Assembly: GCA_965370435.1 (NCBI GenBank)
Contig: CBDUUP010000124.1
Span: forward strand, 1-10,806
Length of the DNA: 10,806 nt
Direction of reading: 5' to 3'
From: CBDUUP01 sp965370435
Lineage (GTDB): Bacteria; Chloroflexota; Anaerolineae; Anaerolineales; UBA11579
Shown here: positions 1 through 7,400 of the stretch, piece by piece
Position numbering within the stretch: the stretch's first letter is position 1
Layout: each line of letters begins with the position of its first letter
The notes under the pieces: model-generated
What the model saw: only the letters and a program-made list of their open reading frames with translations
Told to the model about the DNA's origin: nothing
Database searches by the model: none
Program-made: the position numbers and the translations under genes

Positions 1-11
1 TCTTTGGATGC

Positions 12-320
12 TTAACCATAGCTTGGCGGTTGGACGAAGGTGGCGTCGTCGGGGAGGGTCTGGGTGGCGGTGGCATCGCTATCGGGCGTGAACGTAATTG
101 TAGCGGAACCCTCAGCCGCGTCGGTTGACCCTGGCACGGAAGTGTAGGTCGCGGTGGGCAGTTCGCGCAGCACGGCGGAGACTGTTTCGGCGGCGGAGGT
201 TTGGGCGGCGCTGCCTGAAGACAAGGTGGGGGCGGCATTGGGGGCCGGCAGGTTGCAGGCGCCCAGAAAGGCCATCAAAAACAATCCAATGATGAGCAAA
301 CGGAAAAGATATTTTGGCAT
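12..320 (-). CDS. Small predicted lipoprotein, possibly a truncated FW-lipoprotein
   Basis: A 102-residue protein with a hydrophobic signal peptide (residues 5-21), lipobox LGAC and lipidated C22. The rest is Ala/Thr/Ser/Pro-rich with no recognised folded domain. Residues 41-51 (TSAAETVSAVL) differ from 54-64 of the neighbouring FW lipoprotein (TSAARTVSALL) at only two positions. The end, DDATFV followed by PPSYG and a TAA stop, looks like the first residues of an FW domain (compare CNHASFV in the neighbour). The protein may therefore be a shortened relative, or a bona fide small lipoprotein with a linker only. A strong AAGGAG (328-333) seven bases before the ATG argues that it is expressed. 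Only 11 bases lie beyond its stop in the window, so a downstream continuation in another frame cannot be checked. Confidence 0.75.
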   Translation of the reverse strand: MPKYLFRLLIIGLFLMAFLGACNLPAPNAAPTLSSGSAAQTSAAETVSAVLRELPTATYTSVPGSTDAAEGSATITFTPDSDATATQTLPDDATFVQPPSYG

Positions 321-327
321 GAACTTT

Positions 328-333
328 CTCCTT
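328..333 (-). promoter_or_regulatory. Ribosome binding site of the small lipoprotein
   Basis: AAGGAG on the minus strand, seven bases before the ATG at 318-320. It is the best Shine-Dalgarno match in the window and fixes the start of the small lipoprotein. Confidence 0.7.
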
Positions 334-341
334 CCTCCCTG

Positions 342-370
342 ATTGTACTCTATGGTCTGCTTTCCGGCAA
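342..370 (-). promoter_or_regulatory. Candidate sigma70-type promoter for the small lipoprotein
   Basis: On the minus strand TTGCCG (365-370) and TACAAT (342-347) are separated by exactly 17 bases. This fits a -35/-10 pair (four and five of six consensus matches). Transcription would start near 335, giving a leader of about 15 bases that just includes the ribosome binding site. It implies the small lipoprotein can be transcribed apart from the upstream genes. Short matches like this arise by chance, so the confidence is moderate. Confidence 0.4.
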
Positions 371-380
371 ATGGGAGATT

Positions 381-466
381 GGTCTAATTGGTCTGACTGG
401 TCTTAGTGATCTCAGTGGTCTGAGTGGTCGTGTAGTTGGGTAGTTGGGTAGTTTAGTAGTTGGCTG
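381..466 (+). repeat. Degenerate 9-base direct repeat passing into an 8-base repeat
   Basis: Six 9-base units run from 381 to 434: ggtctaatt, ggtctgact, ggtcttagt, gatctcagt, ggtctgagt, ggtcgtgta. Four 8-base units follow: gttgggta (435-442), gttgggta (443-450), gtttagta (451-458), gttggctg (459-466). The array lies wholly between two lipoprotein genes, upstream of the small one. It cannot be coding in any sensible frame. It looks like slippage-expanded sequence with later point changes. Confidence 0.8.
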
Positions 467-476
467 TAAGGACTAC

Positions 477-513
477 TTACCTTGTTGCCTGATTACCTAA
501 TCACCTGGTTGCC
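477..513 (+). repeat. Opposing 8-base repeat array
   Basis: Four 8-base units ttaccttg, ttgcctga, ttacctaa, tcacctgg and a partial ttgcc lie ten bases beyond the previous array. TACCTAAT resembles the reverse complement of the GTTGGGTA unit (TACCCAAC). The two arrays therefore oppose each other around a short spacer and could form an imperfect hairpin. No function is evident. Confidence 0.6.
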
Positions 514-528
514 TTCATATTTCATCCC

Positions 529-1782
529 TTATTCTTCCGGCAGGGTGTAGCTGACGGTGAGGATGATCTCTCGGAAGCGCACCAGGTCTACTTCGTTATC
601 GTCGTCGGTGGGGATTTGGTTGAATTGAAGCCGCATCTGGAGGCGGTCGTCGCCCAGGCTCTCTTGCAGGGTCAGCAGGGTGGTGGCGGTGACCACCGGG
701 GCGGTGAGGTGATCCTCCAGGCACCAGGTCATTATGGGGTTGATGGCGATATCGAGATAAAAATCACCTACGTCCAGATCGCCATAATCGTGCAGGTAGG
801 CGCGCAGGCAGCCCAGGTCGGTGAAGGGGTCGCCGGTGGCTTCGTAATCGCCGCTGAAATCAAAGCTCACGTAGGTGAGGATCGCATCTTCGGGGATGCT
901 GGAGATATCGAAACTGAGGAACACCTGGGCCTCGTTGTTTTCCACGTCGTCGCCAACGTCAATGCCTGTGCGAATGATGGCGTCTGCGCGAATTGAGCCG
1001 CTCTCCTCTGCCAGATGGGACTGTTCGGCGGTGTGGGTTGCGTCCTCTTCTACCACGATTTCGACGTAAAAAGCGGTGTTATCGTTGAATAGGCCAAACA
1101 CGTTGCCTCCGCTGTCGCGCAGTATCCAGTATCCCTTGTATTCGCCGGGTGTATCGGGGGCGACCAGTTCCACCAGGATGTCTACAGTTTCACCGGGTTG
1201 GATGTCCCGGTCGGAAAAAACGAAGGCGTCCCGGCCTTCCATTTGGGCGCCACTTTGAAAGACTGCCTGGTATTCGGTGGTCCAGGCGCAGGTGCCGGTG
1301 TTTTTCAGCCGCCAAACTTTGACAAAGGTCTCTTCGGGTGAGATCAGGGTTCCGTCGGGGATGTTGATGTCTTCCACGAAGCTGGCATGATTGCAGGTTG
1401 AATTGATGGTGGGGGTGATGGTGGAGGTTGTGGTCGGAGAGGGGGTGATAGCCCCCAGAGTTGGGTAGGGGGTGTGGGCGGTGGGGGTGAGGGAGGCGGT
1501 GGGGGGCGGGCTGGGCGTGACGGTTCGGGTGGGAATGCGGGTGTAGGTTGGCGAGGGGGGGAGGGCTGTCTGGGTATAGGCGCCCTCGGTGAGCAGGGCA
1601 GAGACGGTCCGGGCGGCGGAGGTCAGGATCGGGTGGTCGCCCTGCGCAACCAGGGTTTGGATGGTGGAATCGTCGGGCGTGCAGGCATTCAGCCAGAGCG
1701 TCCCCAGGAACAGAACAGCCGCGAGAGGCAATATCCGCCTGGGATGAGTTGATGGTTTGGGATGGCGATATTTTTTGTTCAT
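529..1782 (-). CDS. Lipoprotein with NBR1-type FW domain and DNRLRE-like C-terminal domain
   Basis: A 417-residue predicted lipoprotein from the ATG at 1780-1782. The frame continues upstream to a TTG at 1807-1809 (nine more residues). Neither start has a clear Shine-Dalgarno site, so the start is uncertain. In the short form a basic N-terminus precedes a hydrophobic stretch and lipobox LNAC with C34. A motif TSAARTVSALL lies at 54-64, then a Thr/Pro-rich linker to about 128. The FW domain covers about 130-243, with C130 and C165, W157 (VWRLKNTG), W167 (CAW) and W219 (GYWIL); the last aromatic is Tyr239 (AFYVEI). The C-terminal domain (about 260-415) has FLSFDISSIPEDA and GDPFTDLGCL segments, recalling DNRLRE/CBM96-like beta sandwiches. 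C325 and C354 may pair. It shares the lipobox-linker-FW plan with the upstream lipoprotein but not its C-terminal domain, which points to module swapping or old duplication. Confidence 0.88.
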   Translation of the reverse strand: MNKKYRHPKPSTHPRRILPLAAVLFLGTLWLNACTPDDSTIQTLVAQGDHPILTSAARTVSALLTEGAYTQTALPPSPTYTRIPTRTVTPSPPPTASLTPTAHTPYPTLGAITPSPTTTSTITPTINSTCNHASFVEDINIPDGTLISPEETFVKVWRLKNTGTCAWTTEYQAVFQSGAQMEGRDAFVFSDRDIQPGETVDILVELVAPDTPGEYKGYWILRDSGGNVFGLFNDNTAFYVEIVVEEDATHTAEQSHLAEESGSIRADAIIRTGIDVGDDVENNEAQVFLSFDISSIPEDAILTYVSFDFSGDYEATGDPFTDLGCLRAYLHDYGDLDVGDFYLDIAINPIMTWCLEDHLTAPVVTATTLLTLQESLGDDRLQMRLQFNQIPTDDDNEVDLVRFREIILTVSYTLPEE

Positions 1783-1845
1783 GAGGTCAGGATAATCCCG
1801 TAGGGTCAAATATCACTTAGAGGACAAAGTTGCACGATAGGCTAT

Positions 1846-1851
1846 ATTATA
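1846..1851 (-). promoter_or_regulatory. Candidate -10 box upstream of the second FW lipoprotein
   Basis: TATAAT on the minus strand is a perfect -10 hexamer, in a short AT-rich island of an otherwise GC-rich gap. No acceptable -35 hexamer lies 16-18 bases upstream. Transcription would begin near 1839, about 57 bases before the ATG at 1782 or 30 before the alternative TTG at 1809. Confidence 0.35.
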
Positions 1852-1862
1852 AAACCGAAATA

Positions 1863-1960
1863 CCAACCTCCCGCAGGTTTGGCCGAGAATAGCCAGTATC
1901 AGAGAAATACCTGACAAAATCGGGCGGATGTTGTTGAAGTAACAACCTGCGGAAGGTTTT
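1863..1960. repeat. Pair of short palindromes in inverted orientation
   Basis: AACCTCCCGCAGGTT (1865-1879) and AACCTGCGGAAGGTT (1944-1958) each have AACCT/AGGTT arms around a five-base loop. The second is the reverse complement of the first with one mismatch, so the pair also forms a larger inverted repeat with a 64-base spacer. A separate stem GTTGTT/AACAAC (1930-1946) overlaps the second palindrome and would exclude it. The second palindrome lies just after the stop of the first FW lipoprotein and might slow transcription. There is no T-run after it, so it is not a clear intrinsic terminator. It may be a REP-like element. Confidence 0.55.
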
Positions 1961-1972
1961 AGGCAATAAGCG

Positions 1973-3055
1973 CTACCCTTCTATGCGCGGCGAGGACCAG
2001 ATCGCCCAATCCTGGGTGGCGGGGCCTATGGCTTTCACCGCCAAGATGAGGTGGATGGTTTTGCCCGCCAAATGGGAAAGGTTTACCTCGACGAACATAA
2101 GGCTGCCGTCGCAGGATTTTTCCCAACTGCCCAGGGTCTGGGCGGGGCCGATTTCTTCCCGGTAGTTCAATTGGAATTCAACCTCACCCGCTCCGCAAGA
2201 GCCGTCTGATTCAGCCAGGAATCCCAGGAGGGCGATGAATTTATCGCCGGGCTGCACGATGTAGAGCGGGAAGCGGCCCGAGATGACGCCGTTGGACACC
2301 TTTTGAGGATGGGTTGCCAGGATCACGCTGGAGGTGCGGCCATTTTCCAGGGCGACCCGGTCGAGCAGCCGGGCATATCCATCCTGGTCACGGCTGGTAT
2401 CGGCGAAGGTGAGATTGCCCGCCCCGGAGACCCATAAGGCTTCGCTGGCGTGGGCCAGGAAGTCGAAGAAGATGCCGCCCTGCGGGACGATGAGGATGCG
2501 CACCCAGAACGCCTGGTTAGAGGTGTTGGCGACCCCAAATATCTCCCCGGAAGCATTGCGCAGCTTCCAGTTGCCCTGGTGGGCGCCGGTTGAGAGGGGG
2601 GCGGTCATGCGCACCGAAACGTCAACCATCTGGCCCGGCCACACCGCGCCGGTGGTTACCGGTTGGGTTGCCGCGCCCATCCCTTCGCCGCTGACCAGAA
2701 CGAGGTTGTACTCTGAATTCCAGGGGCAGTCTCCGGTGTTCAGCAAGCGCCAGATTTTGGTGAAGGCCGCGCCGGGGGCCATCTCGGTGTTGTCGGGGAT
2801 GGTGACCGATTCTACCAACTCGGCCTGGTCGCAGCCTGGGGTTTCGGTGAGGGAGAGCGTGGATGTGAGGGTAAGGGTGAGCGTGGAGGTGGCGCTGAGC
2901 GGAGTCTTTTGAATGGCTGTGGGGGTGGTTGTGGTTGGGCCGCTTGGGGTGGGTGTTAGGGTGAGAGCAGGGGTAGGGGTGGAGGAATTGCTGCATGCTC
3001 CCAGGATGAGGGGGATGAGAAACGCAATGACAAGACCACGTTTTCTTGGGGGCAT
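1973..3055 (-). CDS. Lipoprotein with NBR1-type FW domain and C-terminal beta domain
   Basis: A 360-residue predicted exported lipoprotein. The signal peptide is residues 1-20 with lipobox LGAC and lipidated C21. A Thr/Pro/Ser-rich linker covers about 22-72. An FW domain (Ig-like, the four-tryptophan domain named after eukaryotic NBR1) covers about 75-188. It has C75 and C110 (probable disulfide), W102 (IWRLLNTG), W112 (CPW), W163 (GNWKL) and W184 (AFWVRI). Residues 192-360 form a beta-rich domain with WVSGAGNLTF near the start, YIVQPGDKF, LGSW and a DWAIWSSPRI ending. It resembles carbohydrate-binding or NPCBM-like beta sandwiches, but I cannot name the family with confidence. The start ATG has AAAGGAGAG (3065-3073) nine bases upstream. 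In bacteria the FW domain's function is unknown; binding of a protein or glycan at the cell surface is an inference. It lies 70 bases after the hydrolase-fold gene. Confidence 0.9.
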   Translation of the reverse strand: MPPRKRGLVIAFLIPLILGACSNSSTPTPALTLTPTPSGPTTTTPTAIQKTPLSATSTLTLTLTSTLSLTETPGCDQAELVESVTIPDNTEMAPGAAFTKIWRLLNTGDCPWNSEYNLVLVSGEGMGAATQPVTTGAVWPGQMVDVSVRMTAPLSTGAHQGNWKLRNASGEIFGVANTSNQAFWVRILIVPQGGIFFDFLAHASEALWVSGAGNLTFADTSRDQDGYARLLDRVALENGRTSSVILATHPQKVSNGVISGRFPLYIVQPGDKFIALLGFLAESDGSCGAGEVEFQLNYREEIGPAQTLGSWEKSCDGSLMFVEVNLSHLAGKTIHLILAVKAIGPATQDWAIWSSPRIEG

Positions 3056-3125
3056 GAGGCCATTCTCTCCTTTACTTGAATTACCCCGAATGCAAAGTAA
3101 TAAGAGGCGTGGAGTTGGCTGCCGG

Positions 3126-3914
3126 TCAGCGCACCCGGCGTTTCCACTCCTCCTTGAGTTGAAGTTGGCGCGGGCTGGAGCCGGACTCTAGGGCCAGGAA
3201 GTCGGCCAGCAGGCGGTTGAATTTGTTGGGTTCGTCCAGCATGGGGAAGTGGCCCGACCCTTCGAAGGTGACGTGATGGGCGTTCTTGGGCAGGGCGTCG
3301 TCGCCCTCCAGGGTGGGGGTGATGACGGCCGGGTCGTTCTGGCCGTAGACCAGCAGGCTGGGTGTGTCCAGGCCGTAGGTGACGCTGCGCAGGTTGCTCT
3401 CTTTCAAATCGTCCAATGATACGATAATGGCCTGGGGGTCAGCCTTGGGCGCTTCTACGTGGGCGGCTTCGGTGGTCGAATTTCGGCTCAACAACCAGTC
3501 GGCCAGTTCGGCGGGCGGCAAGGAGCGCAGACGGCTGCTGAAGCCATTCTCTTGGAGCGGGAAACCGATCGCCATCAGGCGGTCAACGGTGTCGGGGTGG
3601 CGGTCGGCGTAGAGCAGGGCGACCAGCGCGCCCAGTCCGTGGCCTACCAGAGCGATCTTGGCCATTCCCATCTCTTCCATGAAGTTCTCCAGCAGTTCGG
3701 TTTGCTGGACCAGGGTGTATTTGGAGGCGCTCTTGGCGGAGTCGCCGAATCCCCAGAGGTCGAGGGCGTAGGCGCGGAAGGAGGCCGCGGCGGCCTGCAT
3801 GGTCGGTATCCAATACCGCCATGAACCGACCCAGCCATGCAGGAAGATCAGCGGGCGGCCGCGCCCCAGCACTTCGTAATGGACGATTTCGTTATTGAGG
3901 ATGATGGCGCTCAT
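3126..3914 (-). CDS. Alpha/beta-hydrolase-fold protein lacking the nucleophile serine
   Basis: A 262-residue protein of the alpha/beta hydrolase (abhydrolase_1) fold, of typical length and cytoplasmic (no signal peptide). The oxyanion-hole motif is HGW at 26-28. LDLWGFGDS at 51-59 is the usual LDxxGxGxS strand-turn. The nucleophile elbow at 91-95 reads GHGLG instead of GHSxG; the codon at 3636-3638 is GGA, so position 93 is Gly. The acid (D194, YGQNDPAV) and the histidine (H222, GSGHFPMLDEP) are kept. A helical cap lies at about 119-178. With the nucleophile lost, ordinary ester hydrolysis is unlikely. Possible roles are ligand binding, a scaffold, or chemistry without an acyl-enzyme. The start ATG has a GAGG (3924-3927) nine bases upstream. 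It lies 110 bases after the response regulator and 70 before the next gene, in the same direction. The fold call is firm, the activity is not; the last 15 residues are basic. Confidence 0.9.
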   Translation of the reverse strand: MSAIILNNEIVHYEVLGRGRPLIFLHGWVGSWRYWIPTMQAAAASFRAYALDLWGFGDSAKSASKYTLVQQTELLENFMEEMGMAKIALVGHGLGALVALLYADRHPDTVDRLMAIGFPLQENGFSSRLRSLPPAELADWLLSRNSTTEAAHVEAPKADPQAIIVSLDDLKESNLRSVTYGLDTPSLLVYGQNDPAVITPTLEGDDALPKNAHHVTFEGSGHFPMLDEPNKFNRLLADFLALESGSSPRQLQLKEEWKRRVR

Positions 3915-4024
3915 CGCTCAAGGCCTCGAACCTTACGAAGGGGTATGGGGGGAGTGTTTGGATTGCTTCTTTGCATTGGGTAGCCTGTGGTTAGGTTTGC
4001 CTCAGAACCTGCACATGGGGGTTT

Positions 4025-4399
4025 CTAGTGACCGTATTGGGCCAGGATGCTGCTGACTCGGGCGGTCAGTTGGGCGGGTGCAAATGGTTTCAGGATATAT
4101 TCCGCGGCGCCAACTTCCAGTCCGGTTTGCACTTCCGATTCCTGGCCTTTGGCGGAGAGGAAGACGACGGGGATGTGTTTGATCGCGTCATCGGCTTTGA
4201 TGAGTTTGCAGGCTTCGTATCCGGTCATGCGGGGCATGCGCACGTCCATCAAGATGATGTCGGGAATCTCTATCTTGGCGGTTTCGTAAGCCTCTTCGCC
4301 GTTGGCGGTGACGATAACCTCGTGCCCGGCGAAATTCAGGGTGAACTTGATCAACTCACGGATGTCTCGTTCGTCTTCTGCGATTAAGATTCTTGCCAT
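4025..4399 (-). CDS. CheY-like single-domain response regulator
   Basis: This is a stand-alone receiver domain of 124 residues, the usual length for the CheY type, with no DNA-binding or enzymatic output domain. It begins MARILIAEDE. The acidic pocket is E8-D9, the phosphoacceptor is D52 (LMDVRMP), the switch Ser is S82 (FLSAK) and the conserved Lys is K104 (KPF). It starts two bases after the stop of the histidine kinase, so it is very probably its cognate partner, made by translational coupling. A longer in-frame reading from 4492 would add a basic, low-complexity extension that overlaps the kinase, has no family support and is rejected. The output must pass through protein contact, either with another regulator or in a phosphorelay. 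The partner is not visible here. The family call is firm; the pairing is inferred from gene order. Confidence 0.95.
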   Translation of the reverse strand: MARILIAEDERDIRELIKFTLNFAGHEVIVTANGEEAYETAKIEIPDIILMDVRMPRMTGYEACKLIKADDAIKHIPVVFLSAKGQESEVQTGLEVGAAEYILKPFAPAQLTARVSSILAQYGH

Positions 4400-4401
4400 A
4401 C

Positions 4402-7400
4402 TTATACCTCGGCCTCTTTCTCGGCGGTGTAAACCGGGAGGGTGAAAGAGAATTTGCTTCCTTCTCCAGGGACTCCGGCGCTTGCCATCCAAATTTTTCC
4501 CTGGTGCATTTCGATCAACTGCTTGACGATGGGCAGACCCAGCCCAGTTCCGGCAGATGCCAGCACCAGCGGGTCCTCGCCCCGGTAGAAACGTTCGAAG
4601 ATCTGGTCGTGGTCTTCGGGGTGGACGCCGATTCCGGTGTCGGACACCTCAACGAGAACATCATGGTCGTTGAGGGTTGCGCTGATGGTGATGCGGCCGT
4701 CGGGGAGGGTGTAGATGTAGGCGTTTTCCACCAGGTTGTTGATGATCTGGTGGACTCGCTCCAGGTCGCCGAGTATTCGGGGGAGGTCTGGTTCGACATC
4801 CAGTTCAACGACCATGGGTTTTTCTTCTTCCTGGGACCGTCGCAATATATCTTCGACTACGCTGTCTATGGTCTCCCGCAGATCAACCGGCTGCATGGTG
4901 AAGGCCGCTTTCCCGGCCTCGATGCGGGAGATGTCCAGCAGGTCGTTGACCAGCACAGCCAGCCGGTCCACGTTGTTTTTGACCACGTCCAGGAAGTGTT
5001 TTTGTTGTTCGTTGATCTCGCCTGCCCCGCCCATGAGCAGGAATTCGACGTAGCCTTTGATGGGCGTCATGGGAGTGCGCAGCTCGTGGCTGACGGTGGC
5101 GACGAACTCAGATTTGAGCCGGTCCACTTCTACCTGGTGGGTGATGTCGCGGAAGATGGACACGGTCCCCATGAATTCTTCCTGAGTTCCCACCAGGGCC
5201 AGGTTGATGGAGACCACCCGGCCATCTTCGAGGGTGATCTGCTCGGCGAATATGTCACCGGGCTGGTGGCTGGCGGGGTCTTCGGACCAACGCTGGATGG
5301 TGGTCATCCAGGATTTGGCCGCCCTGCCGAAAATGCCGCTGAAGTGTTCGAGTGTATTGCCCAGCACCAGGTCTCGGTTCAGCCCCAGGATCTTTTCAGC
5401 GGATGAATTCAAGAGGGTGATCTCACTGCTGGCGTCGGTGAAGAGAACCCCGTCGGCGATTGATTCGAGGATGGCCTGCGAGCGGCTGAAATCTATTTGC
5501 TGGGTGCGCAGCATGGTGCCCAGGTCTTCGGCCTGGTCGCGGATCAGGCGGTAGAGTTCGGCGTTGTTGATGGCAACGGCGATCTGGTTGGCCGCGGCTT
5601 GGACCAGGTCGAGCTGGTCATCGGCGAACTGGTCAACTTCCCGGTGGAAGAGCAGAAGCACACCCAGCACTTCCTGGCCGACGGTGAGGGGGGCGACCAT
5701 GGCGCTGCGGTGTTGGTCTTCTTCTCCGCCAGCGTTGACCCAGCGGGAGTCAGTTTCCAGGTCGGCAATGGTGACCGCCTGGCGGTTGTTGATGGCCCAT
5801 CCGGCCAGACCCTCGCCGGCCTTGAAGGGGGAGGGTCGTCCGCCCAGGGGCGGGGGGTCGGTGTATCCCAGCCCGGCCCGGTAGAGCAGGGTATCCTGTC
5901 CGGGGCGGATCAAGAGGATGGTGCTCTGTTCGGCGTTCAGGGTTTCGTTGAGCAAACTAAGGGAGCGGTTGAGCACCTGGTCCATGTCCAGGCTGGCGGA
6001 TAACTCGGTGATGACTCGCAGGAGGGTGCGGGTGCGCTGGTGTTCGTGGGCCAGTTGGGTGGTGCGTTCGGCGACTCGTTCTTCGAGGTCTTCGGTGAGT
6101 TGGCGGGTCTCTTCGAACAGGCGGGCGTTCTCCACCGCGATGGCGGCCTGGTTGCTGATGGTCAAGGCCATTTCGACTTCGCTGGCGCCGAAGCGGGTTT
6201 TCCGGTTGGAATGCAGGAAGATGATGCCGTGCAGGTCGGTGGCGATGACCAGGGGGAGGGCCAGTATGGAGACCGAATCCCTTTCGGTGAAGAAGCCGTG
6301 CAGCGGGACCAGGAGGTCTTCCTGGTTGATGTTTTCGGTCCTGAAAGTGCCCAGAGTCTCGCGCATGTGCTCAAAGAGCGGGGCTTCAGACAGTTTGACC
6401 GGATAGTCCTGGGTTATTTGGGGCGTTTCGGCCCAGAGGCGGGCTTCTCCATCCCGGTCGAACAAGACCGCCGAGACGTGGGTGCATTGGGTGGCGATGC
6501 GCAGTTCCTGGGTGGTGAAATTGAGGATGTGGGCCGGATCCAGGGAGGCGGAGAATTCGCTGGAGAGGCGGTTGAAGAGGGCCAGCCGTTGGGTGCGTTG
6601 GTCGAGTTCGGCGGCCCGGCTGACGCTTTCTTCGTAGAGGTTGGCGTTTTCCAGGGCGACGGCGGCCTGCCCGGCGAATGTGGCTGCGGATTGGATGTGT
6701 TCGGGGAGATAGAAGTTGGGTTCGGTTTTCTCCAGGGCGATGACTCCCACCACCTCCCCTTTGGCGATGAGGGGGATGCCCAGCCAGGTGTTATAGCGGT
6801 GTTCGGTCTGGGCGGGGAAGCGGGGATCGTTCAAGATATTGGGGATGAAGATGGCTTCCCCGGTGGTGATCATCTCGCTGAGCAGTTGGCTGTCTTCCAT
6901 GAGAACCGAGAGGCCGATGCGCTGGTCGCTGTCTTCGAAGCCGGAGGCGGCCCGAACCGTGAGTTCGTTCTCCTGGCGCAGCCAGAGGGTGCCGGTATCA
7001 AAGGGGACGACGCTTTGCAATTGGTCCAATAATAAAGAGATGAGGGCGTCTGATTCCAGACTGGAGGTGATCATGGCGGCCACGTCGGTCAGGGCCTGGA
7101 GTTGCTTGGCTCGCTGCTCGGCGGCCTGGAAGAGACGGGCGTTGTCCAGGGTCAGGGCGGTCTGCTGGGTCAGGGAGGTGATCAGGGCGCTGTCTTCTTC
7201 GGTGAAAGCGCCGGTGGTGTTGAAGTTGTCCAGGTTGAGCACGCCCAGGACCGTCTCTCCGGCCTGGATGGGTACCAACATGCTGGAAACCGGCATTCTC
7301 CCGCCGGTGGCCTGACGGTAGCGCATCAGGTTCTCAGAGGTGAGGTTGTATTGCTGGGCGAAGTCCACTTCGTCAACCCGGGTGAGTTGTCCGGTGACGA

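Noticed and set aside
381..513. CRISPR array
   Set aside because: The units are 8-9 bases and contiguous, with no spacers and no cas genes nearby.
1474..1752. Gly-rich plus-strand frame in the lipoprotein linker region
   Set aside because: Its glycine runs are the reverse complement of the Thr/Pro codons of the real gene. It has no start signal and no domain.
1783..1809. TTG start for the second FW lipoprotein, nine residues upstream of the ATG
   Set aside because: It adds acidic residues before the signal peptide and has no Shine-Dalgarno site. The ATG at 1782 gives a more normal basic n-region, though its own ribosome site is also weak, so this is a preference rather than proof.
1941..1960. 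Intrinsic terminator after the first FW lipoprotein
   Set aside because: The stem is only five base pairs and no T-run follows in the minus-strand direction. It is recorded as part of the palindrome pair instead.
3915..4024. Terminator or promoter between the response regulator and the hydrolase-fold gene
   Set aside because: I found no stem followed by a T-run and no -35/-10 pair on the minus strand, so whether the genes share a transcript stays open.
4400..4492. 31-residue N-terminal extension of the response regulator
   Set aside because: It would overlap the end of the kinase, is Arg-rich with no relation to receiver domains, and the start at 4399 has its own ribosome binding site and gives a standard receiver length.
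4393..5406. 337-codon open frame on the plus strand, and others of about 300 codons at 6040-7032, 7450-8364 and 9388-10317
   Set aside because: All lie antisense to the kinase, whose domains read clearly. Their translations are Gly/Val/Asp-rich with no recognisable motif. Long antisense frames are expected opposite GC-rich genes.
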